Positions 9,267-18,876 of a DNA stretch of 51,148 bases are shown piece by piece (within the stretch, counting starts at the first letter, position 1; each line of letters opens with the position of its first letter). The notes under the pieces are model-generated. The model did no database searches, was not told the origin of the DNA, and saw only the letters and a program-made list of their open reading frames with translations. The DNA comes from Bacteroidales bacterium (GTDB lineage Bacteria > Bacteroidota > Bacteroidia > Bacteroidales > Muribaculaceae): assembly GCA_019415705.1 (NCBI GenBank), contig DXYS01000040.1, positions 1-51,148 on the forward strand, read 5' to 3'. The position numbers and the translations under genes are program-made.

Positions 9267-10841
9267 TTATTTTTTTGGGGGATAATCGAGTGTATAATGT
9301 AGTCCGCGTGACTCTTTGCGCTCTTTGGCCTGACGCATTATCAGGTAGCCTACGTTGATGATGTTGCGCAGCTCGCAAATCTCGCGCGAGGCCTTGGAGC
9401 ACTTGAACAGACGCTCGGTCTCCTCGTAGAGTATGTCGAGACGGTTCCAAGCGCGGTCCAAGCGCAGGTTGGAGCGTACGATGCCCACGTATGTGCCCAT
9501 AATCTGGTTGACTTCCTTTATGCTCTGTGTGATGAGCACCATTTCCTCGGGATGGCGCGTGCCCTCGTCGTTCCAGTCGGGCACATCGTCGCGGACGGTC
9601 AGATGACCGACCTCTGACTGCGCGTGGCGCGCGGCTGCGTCGGCATAGACTACGGCCTCGATGAGCGAATTTGACGCGAGGCGGTTGCCTCCGTGGAGCC
9701 CCGTGCACGAACATTCGCCGAGGGCGTAGAGGCGCTTGATTGACGACTCGCCGTTACGGTCGACCTTTATGCCGCCGCAGAGATAGTGGGCCGCGGGTGC
9801 CACGGGGATGTAGTCTTTGGTGATGTCTATGCCGAGCGAGAGACATTTCTTATAAATATTGGGGAAATGATGTTTTGTCTCCTCGGGGTCTTTATGGGTG
9901 ACATCCAAGTAAACGTGGTCGTCGCCGTAGAGTTTCATCTCGCTGTCGATGGCGCGTGCCACGATGTCGCGCGGAGCCAGCGACAGACGCGGGTCATATT
10001 TGTGCATGAACTCCTCGCCGCGCAGATTGCGCAGGACGGCGCCGTAGCCGCGCATGGCCTCGGTGATGAGGAACGATGGGCGGTCGCCGGGATGATATAG
10101 GGCCGTCGGGTGAAACTGGATGAACTCCATGTCTTTGACGGTGCCTTTGGCGCGGTAGACCATGGCAATGCCGTCGCCCGTGGCCACGAGGGGGTTGGTA
10201 GTGGTCTGATATACGGCGCCGACACCGCCTGTGGCCATGACTGTTATCTTTGAGAGGAATGTGTCGACCTTGCCTGTCTCGGGATTGAGGATGTAGGCGC
10301 CGTAGCATGTGATGTCGGGTGTGCGGCGTGTGACTATTTTGCCGAGATGGTGCTGGGTGATAATCTCGATGGCGAAACGGCCCTCGAAGACGTCGATGTC
10401 GGGATTGGCACGGACAGCGGCGATGAGGCTCTGCTGGATCTCGTAGCCGGTGTTGTCTGCGTGGTGAAGTATGCGGAACTCGCTGTGGCCGCCCTCGCGG
10501 TGCAGGTCGAAACTCTTGCCGTCGGCGCTGCGGTCGAAGTCGACGCCCCACTCTAATAATTGTTTAATCTGTGCCGGAGCGCCTTTGACGACCATCTCGA
10601 CGGCCTCGGGGTCGCTGAGCCAGTCGCCGGCCACCATTGTGTCGTGGATGTGCTTGTCGAAGTCGTCGACCTCGAGATTTGTCACTGAGGCTACGCCTCC
10701 CTGTGCCAATGCAGTGTTGGCTTCGTCGAGAGTGGTTTTGCAGACTAAAGCTACCCGTCGGCCGTTGCCGGCTGTCTTGAGGGCGAAACTCATGCCTGCG
10801 ATGCCTGAGCCGATAACCAAATAATCATATTTATAAGTCAT
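9267..10841 (-). CDS. nadB: L-aspartate oxidase
   Basis: A 524-residue flavoenzyme that oxidises L-aspartate to iminoaspartate, the first step of de novo NAD synthesis. It has the FAD dinucleotide motif GSGIAG (11-16), the substrate-loop phrase NTALAQGG typical of NadB rather than succinate dehydrogenase, the HREGGHSEFRI signature and a helical C-terminal domain. The start is set at ATG 10841 (MTYKYDY) because an upstream ATG at 10883 lies inside the -7 promoter box. nadA and nadC are not in the window. It is the first gene of a six-gene operon. Confidence 0.93.
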   Translation of the reverse strand: MTYKYDYLVIGSGIAGMSFALKTAGNGRRVALVCKTTLDEANTALAQGGVASVTNLEVDDFDKHIHDTMVAGDWLSDPEAVEMVVKGAPAQIKQLLEWGVDFDRSADGKSFDLHREGGHSEFRILHHADNTGYEIQQSLIAAVRANPDIDVFEGRFAIEIITQHHLGKIVTRRTPDITCYGAYILNPETGKVDTFLSKITVMATGGVGAVYQTTTNPLVATGDGIAMVYRAKGTVKDMEFIQFHPTALYHPGDRPSFLITEAMRGYGAVLRNLRGEEFMHKYDPRLSLAPRDIVARAIDSEMKLYGDDHVYLDVTHKDPEETKHHFPNIYKKCLSLGIDITKDYIPVAPAAHYLCGGIKVDRNGESSIKRLYALGECSCTGLHGGNRLASNSLIEAVVYADAAARHAQSEVGHLTVRDDVPDWNDEGTRHPEEMVLITQSIKEVNQIMGTYVGIVRSNLRLDRAWNRLDILYEETERLFKCSKASREICELRNIINVGYLIMRQAKERKESRGLHYTLDYPPKK

Positions 10842-10880
10842 GGCTGACTGTATTTTGAGTTGTTTTTTATGGTCTTTGCG

Positions 10881-10911
10881 CAAAATTAGCTAAAAACATG
10901 ACTATCTCAAA
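10881..10911 (-). promoter_or_regulatory. Promoter of the nadB operon
   Basis: On the minus strand TTTG (10911-10908), 19 bases, then TAATTTTG (10888-10881): a full match to the Bacteroidota consensus. The predicted start is near 10874, giving a leader of about 33 bases to the nadB ATG. A single TTAGCTAA palindrome overlaps the upstream edge of the -7 box. Confidence 0.75.
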
Positions 10912-10956
10912 AAAAATCAGCCGCTGCCGTGTGACTTTGGGGGCACGGGCAGCGGC
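10909..10956 (-). terminator. Intrinsic terminator of the TonB receptor/DUF5689 operon
   Basis: On the minus strand GCCGCTGCCCGTG pairs with CACACGGCAGCGGC with one bulge, followed by a run of eight T. It lies about 30 bases past the stop at 10988. Its T-run overlaps the -33 region of the nadB promoter. Confidence 0.88.
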
Positions 10957-10987
10957 CGATATCATTTATCGACGCTTATTCAGCGTA

Positions 10988-13780
10988 TCAGTTTGTCCAA
11001 GTGAGATTCCAGATTGACACGCGGTCTTTATTGCTTGCGGATGCGCTCAGGCAGTTGTTGACGATTTCGATTTTGAAGTCGCCGGTGACATTTACGTCTA
11101 ACGAGTAGTCATAGGCCTTGAGCTTCTCGATTGATTCGAGAGTGACGGTGTCTTCTTTGACCACATTGCCGCCCTGAAGCACCTTGACGGTGAACGAGCA
11201 TTTTGACTCGTTGAAGGCGAAGCCGTACTTGAATGTCAGCGTCTTGATGCCTCCGGTGAGAGTGGGTGAGGTGAGTTTGCCGACTTTGCCGGTGTTGCCG
11301 TTGAGGGTCGGAGCGAGTGTCTCGGGCGAGCCGATGAAGGCGAAGTTAGGCGATTTGTCGCCGCTGTCAGAGCCGCCGAGCACGATTGACCAGTCGGCGG
11401 TCCAGCCGGTGGCGTTAGTGTAGGTGGCATAAGGCGATGCGACGGCTTTACCGGAATTAAATGTGTTGAAGTCGCCTTTGTATTCGCCCGAAGGTGTGAC
11501 GGGGGTGTCGGGCTCGTCGGGGGTTGTGCCGCCTGTGGCGCCGAGTTTGACGTTGTCGACACACCATGTGGCGTAGTTGGCATCCTCTGAAGCCACATAG
11601 CGGAAACCGATATAGATTATGCCGCTGTAAGCGCTCAGATCGATGCTGCCCGAGTTAACCCAGCTTGAGTATGAAGTCTTGCCGGTCGAGGGGTCGGCGG
11701 CGGGAGCGACTGCCAATGTCGGATTGAGTTTGGTGTCGCCGGCTGCGGGCTGGGCAGCGGTCATCACGTATACTTCAAGTTTAGTGGTCGTCGAGCCGTA
11801 GCCGTTGACCTGAGTGTCGAATGTGAGTTTTTTCTCGGTGACTTTGCTCATGTCGACGGGCGGTGTCACGAGCCACTGGTCAAAGGGAGCCGTACCCTTG
11901 TAGCCGGTCATGGCGGCGTAATTGTTGTTGTTGAAAGTCGGGACGTACCAAGCCTTGTTGCCGGCAGCCTGCACCTGTGTCCAGCCTGCGGGTATCTCTG
12001 ACGATGCGTCAAAGTTCTGGTCGATTGAGCTTACGGGGTCTGTCGTCGGGGGCACGACGGGAGTGTCGCCGCCACCGCCTTCGAGTTCATACTCGGTTGT
12101 GCTCTTGAGGCCGGGGGCGCCGCAATAGAGCATTACCGAGCCTTTGATTGAAAGTAGTTTGCCGTAGTTGCCGGGGTTGTCCTTGAGGTTGACGGCCGCG
12201 CGCAGGGCAGAGCCGCTGACGAGCTGTACGGGCACACATTTCTTATAGTCGGTTTCGGTCGGAGTCGAAGCGATAACGATGTTTGAGTATGTCTCTGACT
12301 GGCCGTTGAAGACAGTGTTGCTCAGGAATGTGTCGGTTGTGGGCATCCAGCCTACGATGTAACCTTTGATCCAGACATTCTCGCCGCCGGCGACGGGAGT
12401 GTCCTTGCTTGTCGGGTTGAGGGCGATAACCTGTGAGGCGTTGAAGGGGCTTGCCTGTGTTCCGTCGCCGGTGGGTACGGAGCCGTCTGAGATCTCGACT
12501 CCTTCGATTTTGAACTCTGACGGTGTGCCCGTGTTGCCGGCCACGCCGAATGTGCCCATCACTTTGGCGAGCTCGCCGTAGACGGTGATTTTCTTGCCGT
12601 AGTTGGCGGGGTTGTCACGCAGGTTGCCTACTTCGCGGAGCTTGGAGTCGGCGGGGAGCTCGATGACGACGGCAGAGTTGATGTCTTTGGTCTCGGCGGT
12701 CTGACCGATTACGAGAGTGTAGGGCGAGATTGTCTGTGCGCTCCAGATGACATTGCTGTTTGATGTGACAGCGTCTGCGTCGGGATCGACAGAGCCCACG
12801 ATATAGCCGCTTACCCATGCGCGCTCGGTGTCGCCGGCGGCCTCGATGGCGATGGCCTCTTCGACACTGTAAGGTTTGTCCTCGGTGCCGGGAGCGATGG
12901 TCGGGTTGCCGAAGTTCATACAGCCCTCGTAGTCGAGGAGTATGAGCTGCCAGTTAGACGAGCCGTTGAGCGACTGGTAGAAGCTGAGCAGGCCGACGAT
13001 GTCGCCGTTGCCTTCGGGCAGTTTCTTGTTCCAGAAGTTGGCGTAGCCGCTGGTGCGCACGATGATAGAGTTGTTCTTTGAGTCTAAGAGTGTGCGGTTT
13101 ACATCGTCGTTGCTGTTGCTTTTGTAAGCCGAGAATGTGGCTGTGCCGCCGTCCTGAAAGTGCACGTTGTTGATTCTGACGAGTTGGCTCTGCCATTTGC
13201 GCAGACCCTCGGGCGATGTCGAGAAGACGTCCATCGAGTTGACGGTGATAGTGTCAAGTGCGGCGAGTTCGGGCAGGCCGTTGAGCTGCAGATGCTGTGC
13301 GAAAACCTCGGGAGCCATGAAGCCGACCTGCCATGTGTTGCCGTTTTCATACCATGACGGTGTGCCGAACTGCTGCAGGCCGGCATATTTGCCGATGTTC
13401 ATGTCGGTTACGTCGATGACGATTTCCTGTCCGCGACGGTATTTGAGGTAGAGGTTATAGCTGTTGACCGAGAAGGCCATGGCGCCGGTGGCGTCTTGGA
13501 TGGTTATGCTCTTGAAAACGTTTCCGGCCTCGTCAGACGAGATTACACGGCCGGCGATGATATAATGCTCGCCGTTTTCTTTGGCGGGAATCTTTTTTGC
13601 ATAATTGGTCGCGTCGTCCCAGAAAAGAGCTTTGAGCTCGGCGATGGTGGTGTTGGCCTGTATCGTGGCCACCGGTGTCTCGACCGAGGGAGCATCAAAG
13701 TCATCCTGACATGCGGTCAGTCCGGCCGACAGAGATGTGAGAGCCGCTAACGCGATGATATATGATTTTAATGAGTTCAT
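10988..13780 (-). CDS. DUF5689 surface lipoprotein with two DUF6359-like modules and choice-of-anchor-J domain
   Basis: A 930-residue predicted surface lipoprotein. A lipoprotein signal ends LTAC (Cys24), and the next residues QDD resemble the Bacteroidota lipoprotein export signal that sends proteins to the outer face. Modules in order: DUF5689 (about 35-295, with IIAGRVISSDEAGN and GQEIVIDVTDMNIGKY, OB-fold-like), two DUF6359-like modules (about 300-435 and 440-570, each with GYIVG and NLRDNPANYGK/NLKDNPGNYGK), a choice-of-anchor-J beta-sandwich (about 590-750) and a C-terminal beta domain. No catalytic motif is seen, so it is probably a binding protein. It is the third gene after the TonB receptor and shares its layout with the gene before it. 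It ends at a strong terminator. Confidence 0.82.
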   Translation of the reverse strand: MNSLKSYIIALAALTSLSAGLTACQDDFDAPSVETPVATIQANTTIAELKALFWDDATNYAKKIPAKENGEHYIIAGRVISSDEAGNVFKSITIQDATGAMAFSVNSYNLYLKYRRGQEIVIDVTDMNIGKYAGLQQFGTPSWYENGNTWQVGFMAPEVFAQHLQLNGLPELAALDTITVNSMDVFSTSPEGLRKWQSQLVRINNVHFQDGGTATFSAYKSNSNDDVNRTLLDSKNNSIIVRTSGYANFWNKKLPEGNGDIVGLLSFYQSLNGSSNWQLILLDYEGCMNFGNPTIAPGTEDKPYSVEEAIAIEAAGDTERAWVSGYIVGSVDPDADAVTSNSNVIWSAQTISPYTLVIGQTAETKDINSAVVIELPADSKLREVGNLRDNPANYGKKITVYGELAKVMGTFGVAGNTGTPSEFKIEGVEISDGSVPTGDGTQASPFNASQVIALNPTSKDTPVAGGENVWIKGYIVGWMPTTDTFLSNTVFNGQSETYSNIVIASTPTETDYKKCVPVQLVSGSALRAAVNLKDNPGNYGKLLSIKGSVMLYCGAPGLKSTTEYELEGGGGDTPVVPPTTDPVSSIDQNFDASSEIPAGWTQVQAAGNKAWYVPTFNNNNYAAMTGYKGTAPFDQWLVTPPVDMSKVTEKKLTFDTQVNGYGSTTTKLEVYVMTAAQPAAGDTKLNPTLAVAPAADPSTGKTSYSSWVNSGSIDLSAYSGIIYIGFRYVASEDANYATWCVDNVKLGATGGTTPDEPDTPVTPSGEYKGDFNTFNSGKAVASPYATYTNATGWTADWSIVLGGSDSGDKSPNFAFIGSPETLAPTLNGNTGKVGKLTSPTLTGGIKTLTFKYGFAFNESKCSFTVKVLQGGNVVKEDTVTLESIEKLKAYDYSLDVNVTGDFKIEIVNNCLSASASNKDRVSIWNLTWTN

Positions 13781-13829
13781 ATGTTGTGATTTAGCTTGTT
13801 TTAATGCTTAATTTTGATGCTTTGCCTTT

Positions 13830-15836
13830 TTATTTGGCGCTGACACGGAAGTTTTTGATTTCCCATGTACCTGACTTGTCGCCGGCAGCGGTTACGCTAT
13901 ATTCGAATCCGACCTGTATCTTTTTGCCCTCGTATTTGCTCAGGCTGATAGCTCCGGTCGAAGCGAAGTTAAAGCTCCAAGGGAAGTCGGGATATTTGTA
14001 ACCGGTAATCTGCTCCCACTCGCCGCCATCGACGCGTACCCAGACGGTGCAGATTTTGTCGGCTACGGGTTTTGCATCCTCGCCGTCACCGAAGTGTTTG
14101 CTGAATGCCTGCTCAAACGACAGCTCGACGCCTGTGCGGCCTGTGAGGTCGATTACGGGCGAAATCATCCAAGCCGTGCCCTTCTGATTGACGTTGTCCT
14201 TAAAGGTAGAAGCTTTTGCACATTTATATTTTGAATCATATGACCAGATGTACTCCAATCCGGCTGTAAGGTCTGAATTCTCGAATGTGAACTGTCCCTG
14301 TGACGAGCCGAAAGTCTCCTCGAACACGGTCTCGCCGCTCGGAGTCGGCACGTCGGGACCCTCGCCGTTGAGTTTGTACTCAGAGGTCTGTTTGAGACCT
14401 GATGCGCCGCAATATTTGGTTATATCGCCTTTAAGCACAACTTCGGCTCCGATGTTTTCGGGGTGGTCTTTGAGGTTGAGGGCTGTGCGTGCTGCAGAGC
14501 CGCTGACGAGCTGTACGGGCATGCACTTTGACGGGTCTGTCTCTGTGGGCGAGTCTGCCACGACGATGTTGGAAGCAACCTCGGCATTCGGGCCGAAAAT
14601 GGTATTCTCAAGGAAGGTGTTGGTGCCGGGCATGGAGCCTACGATGTAGCCTTTTACCCAGACGCCGGCTGCGGCGACAACGTCTTTCTCGGTTGTCATG
14701 CCTGCGACGTGAGAAGCAGAGAAGGGGGAGGCTTCGGTGCCGTCACCCGAGACGATGGGTGTGCCGATTGTGTAGGCGGCTGTAGCGACCGAGCTGGTGA
14801 CCATGCCTTCTTTGGCGGCGATAGCCTTGATTGTCATGTCGGCATTGACAGTGACGGGCTGGCTGTACTGTGTCGATGAAACGGTCGGTTCTGTGCCGTC
14901 AACCGTGTAATAGATTGTGGCGCCTTCGGTCGGGCAGCTGATGGTGACCGTGGTACCCTCCTCTACGATGCCGCCCTCGGGTGAGAACACCGGAGATGCG
15001 ACGCCGTTGAAGTCGCTCAGGCCGGCAGCGTCGTTGAGCAGGAGCTGCCAGTTGGAGCCGTAGTAACTGAGGATGCCGGCGACAGAGCCTGTGCCGTAAG
15101 GCAGGAGCTCGTCCTTGAAGTCGGCATAGGAGCTGTTGCGCACGTTGATGCGGTTGCCCTCGGCGTCGACTGCATAGCGGTCGGTCGTGGCATTGTTGGC
15201 GGTGAAGCCTTTGCCGGCGTCCTCAAAGCGCAGACCGTCAAATCTGACGAGACGGCCCTGCCATAGCTCGAGGCCTTCGGGGGTTGACTTGGCTGTGTTT
15301 ATGACCGACAGAGTGGTGGTCGTGGTGTCGACCTTGGCCGGAGAGGGCAGGCCGCTTGCCTGTGCGTGCTGAGAGAAGAAAGCCTCGGGGGCGCGTGCCA
15401 CACGTCCGCGGTCGTCAGTGCCTTTGCCGAGCTGCATCAGGCCGTTGTAGCCGCCGATAGTCATGCCTGTGACATTGACATAGACTTCCTGACCATATTT
15501 ATATGTCTCGTAGATGTCATAGAAGTCGAGAGAGATAGCGATAGCTTCGGTCTCGCCCTGTATGTAAAGGGTCTTGAAAATGTTGCCTGATGCGTCCGAC
15601 GAGCAGACACGGCCCTTGATGACGATAGAGTCGCCGTTGGCGTCGAGTCCGACTGTCTGGGCGGTGCCTTCGACAGTGCTCCAGTATGTTTTCTTGAAAT
15701 CTTCAATCGTCATGTTGGCCTGCCAGTCAGAGACGGGATAGACCATCGGCGGACGGGCGAAGTCATCGTCGCAGCCTGTAGCGACGGAGGCGGCGAGGGC
15801 GAGAGCGCCTATATATAATAATGTGTTTGTTTTCAT
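13830..15836 (-). CDS. DUF5689 surface lipoprotein with chitobiase C-terminal-like and DUF6359-like modules
   Basis: A 668-residue predicted surface lipoprotein. The signal ends VATGC (Cys22), followed by DDD, a likely surface export signal. Modules: DUF5689 (about 30-285, with VIKGRVCSSDASGN), a chitobiase/beta-hexosaminidase C-terminal-like Ig module (about 285-365, TIYYTVDGTEPT), one DUF6359-like module (about 370-500, WVKGYIVGSMPGTNTF) and a C-terminal anchor-J-like domain. It is 47 bases after the TonB receptor gene and 49 bases before a longer relative. It occupies the place where SusD stands in glycan-uptake loci, so it may bind the receptor's ligand; that is inference. Confidence 0.82.
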   Translation of the reverse strand: MKTNTLLYIGALALAASVATGCDDDFARPPMVYPVSDWQANMTIEDFKKTYWSTVEGTAQTVGLDANGDSIVIKGRVCSSDASGNIFKTLYIQGETEAIAISLDFYDIYETYKYGQEVYVNVTGMTIGGYNGLMQLGKGTDDRGRVARAPEAFFSQHAQASGLPSPAKVDTTTTTLSVINTAKSTPEGLELWQGRLVRFDGLRFEDAGKGFTANNATTDRYAVDAEGNRINVRNSSYADFKDELLPYGTGSVAGILSYYGSNWQLLLNDAAGLSDFNGVASPVFSPEGGIVEEGTTVTISCPTEGATIYYTVDGTEPTVSSTQYSQPVTVNADMTIKAIAAKEGMVTSSVATAAYTIGTPIVSGDGTEASPFSASHVAGMTTEKDVVAAAGVWVKGYIVGSMPGTNTFLENTIFGPNAEVASNIVVADSPTETDPSKCMPVQLVSGSAARTALNLKDHPENIGAEVVLKGDITKYCGASGLKQTSEYKLNGEGPDVPTPSGETVFEETFGSSQGQFTFENSDLTAGLEYIWSYDSKYKCAKASTFKDNVNQKGTAWMISPVIDLTGRTGVELSFEQAFSKHFGDGEDAKPVADKICTVWVRVDGGEWEQITGYKYPDFPWSFNFASTGAISLSKYEGKKIQVGFEYSVTAAGDKSGTWEIKNFRVSAK

Positions 15837-15883
15837 TGATTCTAATTTAATGTTGATGTTTGGGAATCATTTTTCTTGTTTTA

Positions 15884-18640
15884 TCAGAATCTTACACCTA
15901 CATTGACAAAGGCGCGGAATCCCTGCGCGTAGCTCAGACGGTTGGGGAAGGCGTTGCGGTCATAGTTCTTGGTGTCGACACGGCCTTGCTGGTATGCGTA
16001 TGTGACAACATTTTCGTTATTGAGAATGTTGTTGAGATTTACGTTGATGTTGAGCGATATCTTACGGTTGATATAAATCAGTTTGCCGATAGAGAGGTTG
16101 AGCGTGAAGGCGTTTTTGATTTTGTCCTGTGTGCTGAGTTCCTCGATTTTTGCCTGCAGCTGCTGCTCGTCGTCGCCGAACTGCTCCCAAAGATGGGGCA
16201 TTGTCTGATGGTAGGCCGGAGCGAGATTTACATAGGCGTCGCCCTGCCATGTGCCGTTGATGTTGAAGAACCAGTTGCGGGGGGCCGCCCAGTCGATGCC
16301 TACGTTAAACTGCGACTGCGGTGTCGAGCCCAAGTAGTAGTTCTTGAGATAGACAGTGCGGGTCGAGTCGGGATAGAGACCGTTCTCAAATGTGCGTGTG
16401 CCCTGCGGGTTGTTCTTGTACTGGAATTTTGAGATTGTACCGGCGAATGTGGCGGTGATAGAAGGAGTAATCTTATAGGCCATGCCGAGTTCGATGCCTT
16501 TGTAGACGCGTTTTACGTCCTGCAGCATGAAGGTGGCGTAGGTCTGATAGAGCTCGTCGTAGAAGCCGTTGCGCTCAAGGGCGTTGTCCATCTGGGTGTA
16601 GAAACCGGTCAGGGTGCCGCGGAAGCGACGGTAGTTCCATGTGTAGCCGAGGTCGGCCGAGAAATCGCGCTCGCTGACGGGATCTTTGACGGTCGTGTTC
16701 TTGACACGGGGAGCGACGAAGACGTTGTCGAAGAGCGGGGCGCGTGTGCCGTACTCGATGTGAGCGGTGAAGTAGTTGCGGCCGTTGAGTTTATAGGTTG
16801 CGCCGGCTTTCAGGGCTGCGTTGTCAAAGTGCAGCGTTTTAGATTTGCCTAAAGAGTTGTTGGGGGCGCGGCCGTTGCGCATGTGGCCGTCGCGGTAGTA
16901 CTGTGTGTAGCTCATCTTGAGGCCGTAGTTGACATCCCAGTGAGGGAGGTTGATGACGTTCTGCAGCCATGCGTCAGCCTGAATGGCATAGATGTCATAG
17001 TCGTAGCCGAAACGGTCATCTTTGCCCACGCGGCGGTTGGGGTGGTCAAGGTCGTTCTGCAGGTTGTCAGGAGCGACGGTGTAGTCACGGTCGCTGAAGG
17101 GGTCGACATCAAGCCAGAACTGGCCGCCCATGAGGTCGCGGACGGTCTTGTAGTTTGAGCTCTTGGTGTAGTTGAACGAAACACCGCCCTGCAGCGAGAG
17201 GATGTCGGTCAGACGCGTATTGATATATGAGCTGAAAATCGTGTTGAACTGATTGTTGATGCGGTTCTCCATGATGTAGCTCGAGCCTTTCTTGTCTGCC
17301 TCGGGGAGAGTCTCGTTCTGGATGTTGTTGAGGTAGTTGCACTGATAGAGCTCGTCCCAACGAATCTGACGTAGCGAGCCGTCAAGCCAGCCCTGAGTGT
17401 AGAGGTCAAACTGCTCCTCGTCGTCTTTGTAGTAAGAGGGGAGGTAGCGGTAGTATGTCGGGTTGGGGTCGTTGGCCTTGTAGTACTGCAGGGCTGTGCG
17501 GTTGTAGTGTACCCAGCGCACGGCGGCGGCAGTGTTGATTGTGGTATTGTCTTTTTTGTGGAGCCAGTTGAGCATCACCGTGGGGTCGAATGTCTCTGTG
17601 ATGCGCGACGAACGTTTCTTGCCGTCCTGCCAGCCCCAAGCGGGGTTGTAGAGGTTTGAGCCGGCGAGGTCATATGCCTCCTGATAAGTGGCCTGACCGG
17701 TGGCGCGCTGTGTCGGGCCGCCGAAGGCTGTGAGGGTCAGAGAGTTGTTGCGGTCGAGCACTTTCTCGACGGTCAGGAACAGACCGCCCGAGTTATAGAA
17801 TGTACCCTCCATGATGCCCTCTTTGGCATAGCGGCCGATACCGCTGACCGTGAAAGCCCAGCCGTGTTTGTTGACGCTTGTCGAGTAAGTCGCCATGGCG
17901 CGCAGCATGTAGTTGGAGTTGGTATAAGCTACCGAGCCGTTGAAACCGGGAGCATAGAGGTCGGCGATGGTGTTGTAGTTGACCGATCCGCCGATTGAGC
18001 CGAAACCGTAGTTGGCGGCGTCCATACCCACGTTTGTGGTCTTGTTGCGGAAGGCGCGTGATGTCATGCCGAGGAGCGACGAGAAGTTGAAACGGCCGCG
18101 GATGACGTCGTTAAATTTCATGCCGTTAAGGTAGACTGTCTGATACTCGCTGTCATAACCGCGGTAGCGGAAGTACATCGGCGAGAAGTTATAAGACGCC
18201 GTCGAGTAGTATATATTGTCATTGGCGCCTGTCAGCGCGGCCACACTCTGGCTCTGGCCTTCCTCATCCTCGATGGAGGCTTCGTCAAGCATCAGGTCAT
18301 AGTTGTCGCCGAAGAAGTCTTCGTCTGCGCTTGCCACAGGCTCGAGGCGCAATTCGCCAAGGTCGGTCTTGCCTGTGCCTACGGTGATATCGAGGCCGAG
18401 GCTTGTATATCCGTCTTTGCTGACAGTCAGATAGGTGTTACCTGTTTGCGGTCCTTCGAGACGGAAATCTCCGTTGAAATTAGTTGAAGCTGCGAGGCCT
18501 TTATCGCGGATTGCGACTGTAGCACCCGAAACCGGTGAGCCGGACGTCGAGTCGACGACTTTGCCGACTATCACCGCAGATTGTGCTGCCATCGGCATTA
18601 TAGCCGTAAGCAATGCAATCAGAAACAGTTTTAGTCTCAT
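15884..18640 (-). CDS. TonB-dependent outer-membrane receptor (not SusC type)
   Basis: A 918-residue outer-membrane transporter. A signal peptide (1-21) is followed by a carboxypeptidase-D regulatory-like domain (about 23-95, IVGKVVDSTSGSPVSGATV), a plug domain (about 140-240, FRYRGYDSEYQTVYLNGMKF, GFGSIGGSVNY) and a long 22-strand-type barrel ending in aromatic Phe (NVGVRF). There is no SusD gene next to it. Two DUF5689 lipoproteins follow on the same strand, and a secreted phosphodiesterase-like enzyme is transcribed divergently. This set suggests energised uptake of a ligand captured by the lipoproteins. Confidence 0.9.
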   Translation of the reverse strand: MRLKLFLIALLTAIMPMAAQSAVIVGKVVDSTSGSPVSGATVAIRDKGLAASTNFNGDFRLEGPQTGNTYLTVSKDGYTSLGLDITVGTGKTDLGELRLEPVASADEDFFGDNYDLMLDEASIEDEEGQSQSVAALTGANDNIYYSTASYNFSPMYFRYRGYDSEYQTVYLNGMKFNDVIRGRFNFSSLLGMTSRAFRNKTTNVGMDAANYGFGSIGGSVNYNTIADLYAPGFNGSVAYTNSNYMLRAMATYSTSVNKHGWAFTVSGIGRYAKEGIMEGTFYNSGGLFLTVEKVLDRNNSLTLTAFGGPTQRATGQATYQEAYDLAGSNLYNPAWGWQDGKKRSSRITETFDPTVMLNWLHKKDNTTINTAAAVRWVHYNRTALQYYKANDPNPTYYRYLPSYYKDDEEQFDLYTQGWLDGSLRQIRWDELYQCNYLNNIQNETLPEADKKGSSYIMENRINNQFNTIFSSYINTRLTDILSLQGGVSFNYTKSSNYKTVRDLMGGQFWLDVDPFSDRDYTVAPDNLQNDLDHPNRRVGKDDRFGYDYDIYAIQADAWLQNVINLPHWDVNYGLKMSYTQYYRDGHMRNGRAPNNSLGKSKTLHFDNAALKAGATYKLNGRNYFTAHIEYGTRAPLFDNVFVAPRVKNTTVKDPVSERDFSADLGYTWNYRRFRGTLTGFYTQMDNALERNGFYDELYQTYATFMLQDVKRVYKGIELGMAYKITPSITATFAGTISKFQYKNNPQGTRTFENGLYPDSTRTVYLKNYYLGSTPQSQFNVGIDWAAPRNWFFNINGTWQGDAYVNLAPAYHQTMPHLWEQFGDDEQQLQAKIEELSTQDKIKNAFTLNLSIGKLIYINRKISLNINVNLNNILNNENVVTYAYQQGRVDTKNYDRNAFPNRLSYAQGFRAFVNVGVRF

Positions 18641-18722
18641 AGAGAAATTGTTTTGGTTAAGTTATTATGTTTGATATTTTTGTGTTAGTCGCGGTATGGA
18701 CGCTATTTTAGACAATAGCTGT

Positions 18723-18730
18723 CAAAGTTA
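18723..18730 (-). promoter_or_regulatory. Likely -7 box of the TonB receptor operon
   Basis: TAACTTTG on the minus strand fits TAnnTTTG and lies 83 bases before the receptor ATG. No good TTTG is found 19-21 bases upstream, so only half of the promoter is supported. A GACA-n5-TGTC inverted repeat sits just downstream of the box. Confidence 0.45.
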
Positions 18731-18822
18731 GATAATATTCTTCAAAAAATGTTGTTTTAGACGATTTTTTAATGCGCAGACATATGATTTATCCTACATT
18801 TTTCTCAAATCGGAAGTCGATG

Positions 18823-18853
18823 TTGGAGGGTTTTCAAAATTTATATATCTTTA
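18823..18853 (+). promoter_or_regulatory. Promoter of the secreted EEP-family gene
   Basis: TTG (18823-18825), 20 bases, then TATCTTTA (18846-18853), one mismatch from the TAnnTTTG consensus. The predicted start is near 18860, about 17 bases before the ATG at 18877. Confidence 0.55.
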
Positions 18854-18876
18854 CGGCATAAAAACATTTTCAGACC

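Noticed and set aside
9253..9714. Arg/His/Pro-rich reading frame within nadB, and similar frames at 9994-10551 and 12615-12818
   Set aside because: The composition is that of an out-of-frame read of GC-rich coding DNA; nadB and the DUF5689 genes account for these regions.
15884..18640. SusC/SusD polysaccharide-utilisation locus
   Set aside because: The receptor is not of the longer SusC type, and neither following lipoprotein has a SusD-like TPR fold signature; no glycoside hydrolase, sensor or sigma/anti-sigma pair is nearby.
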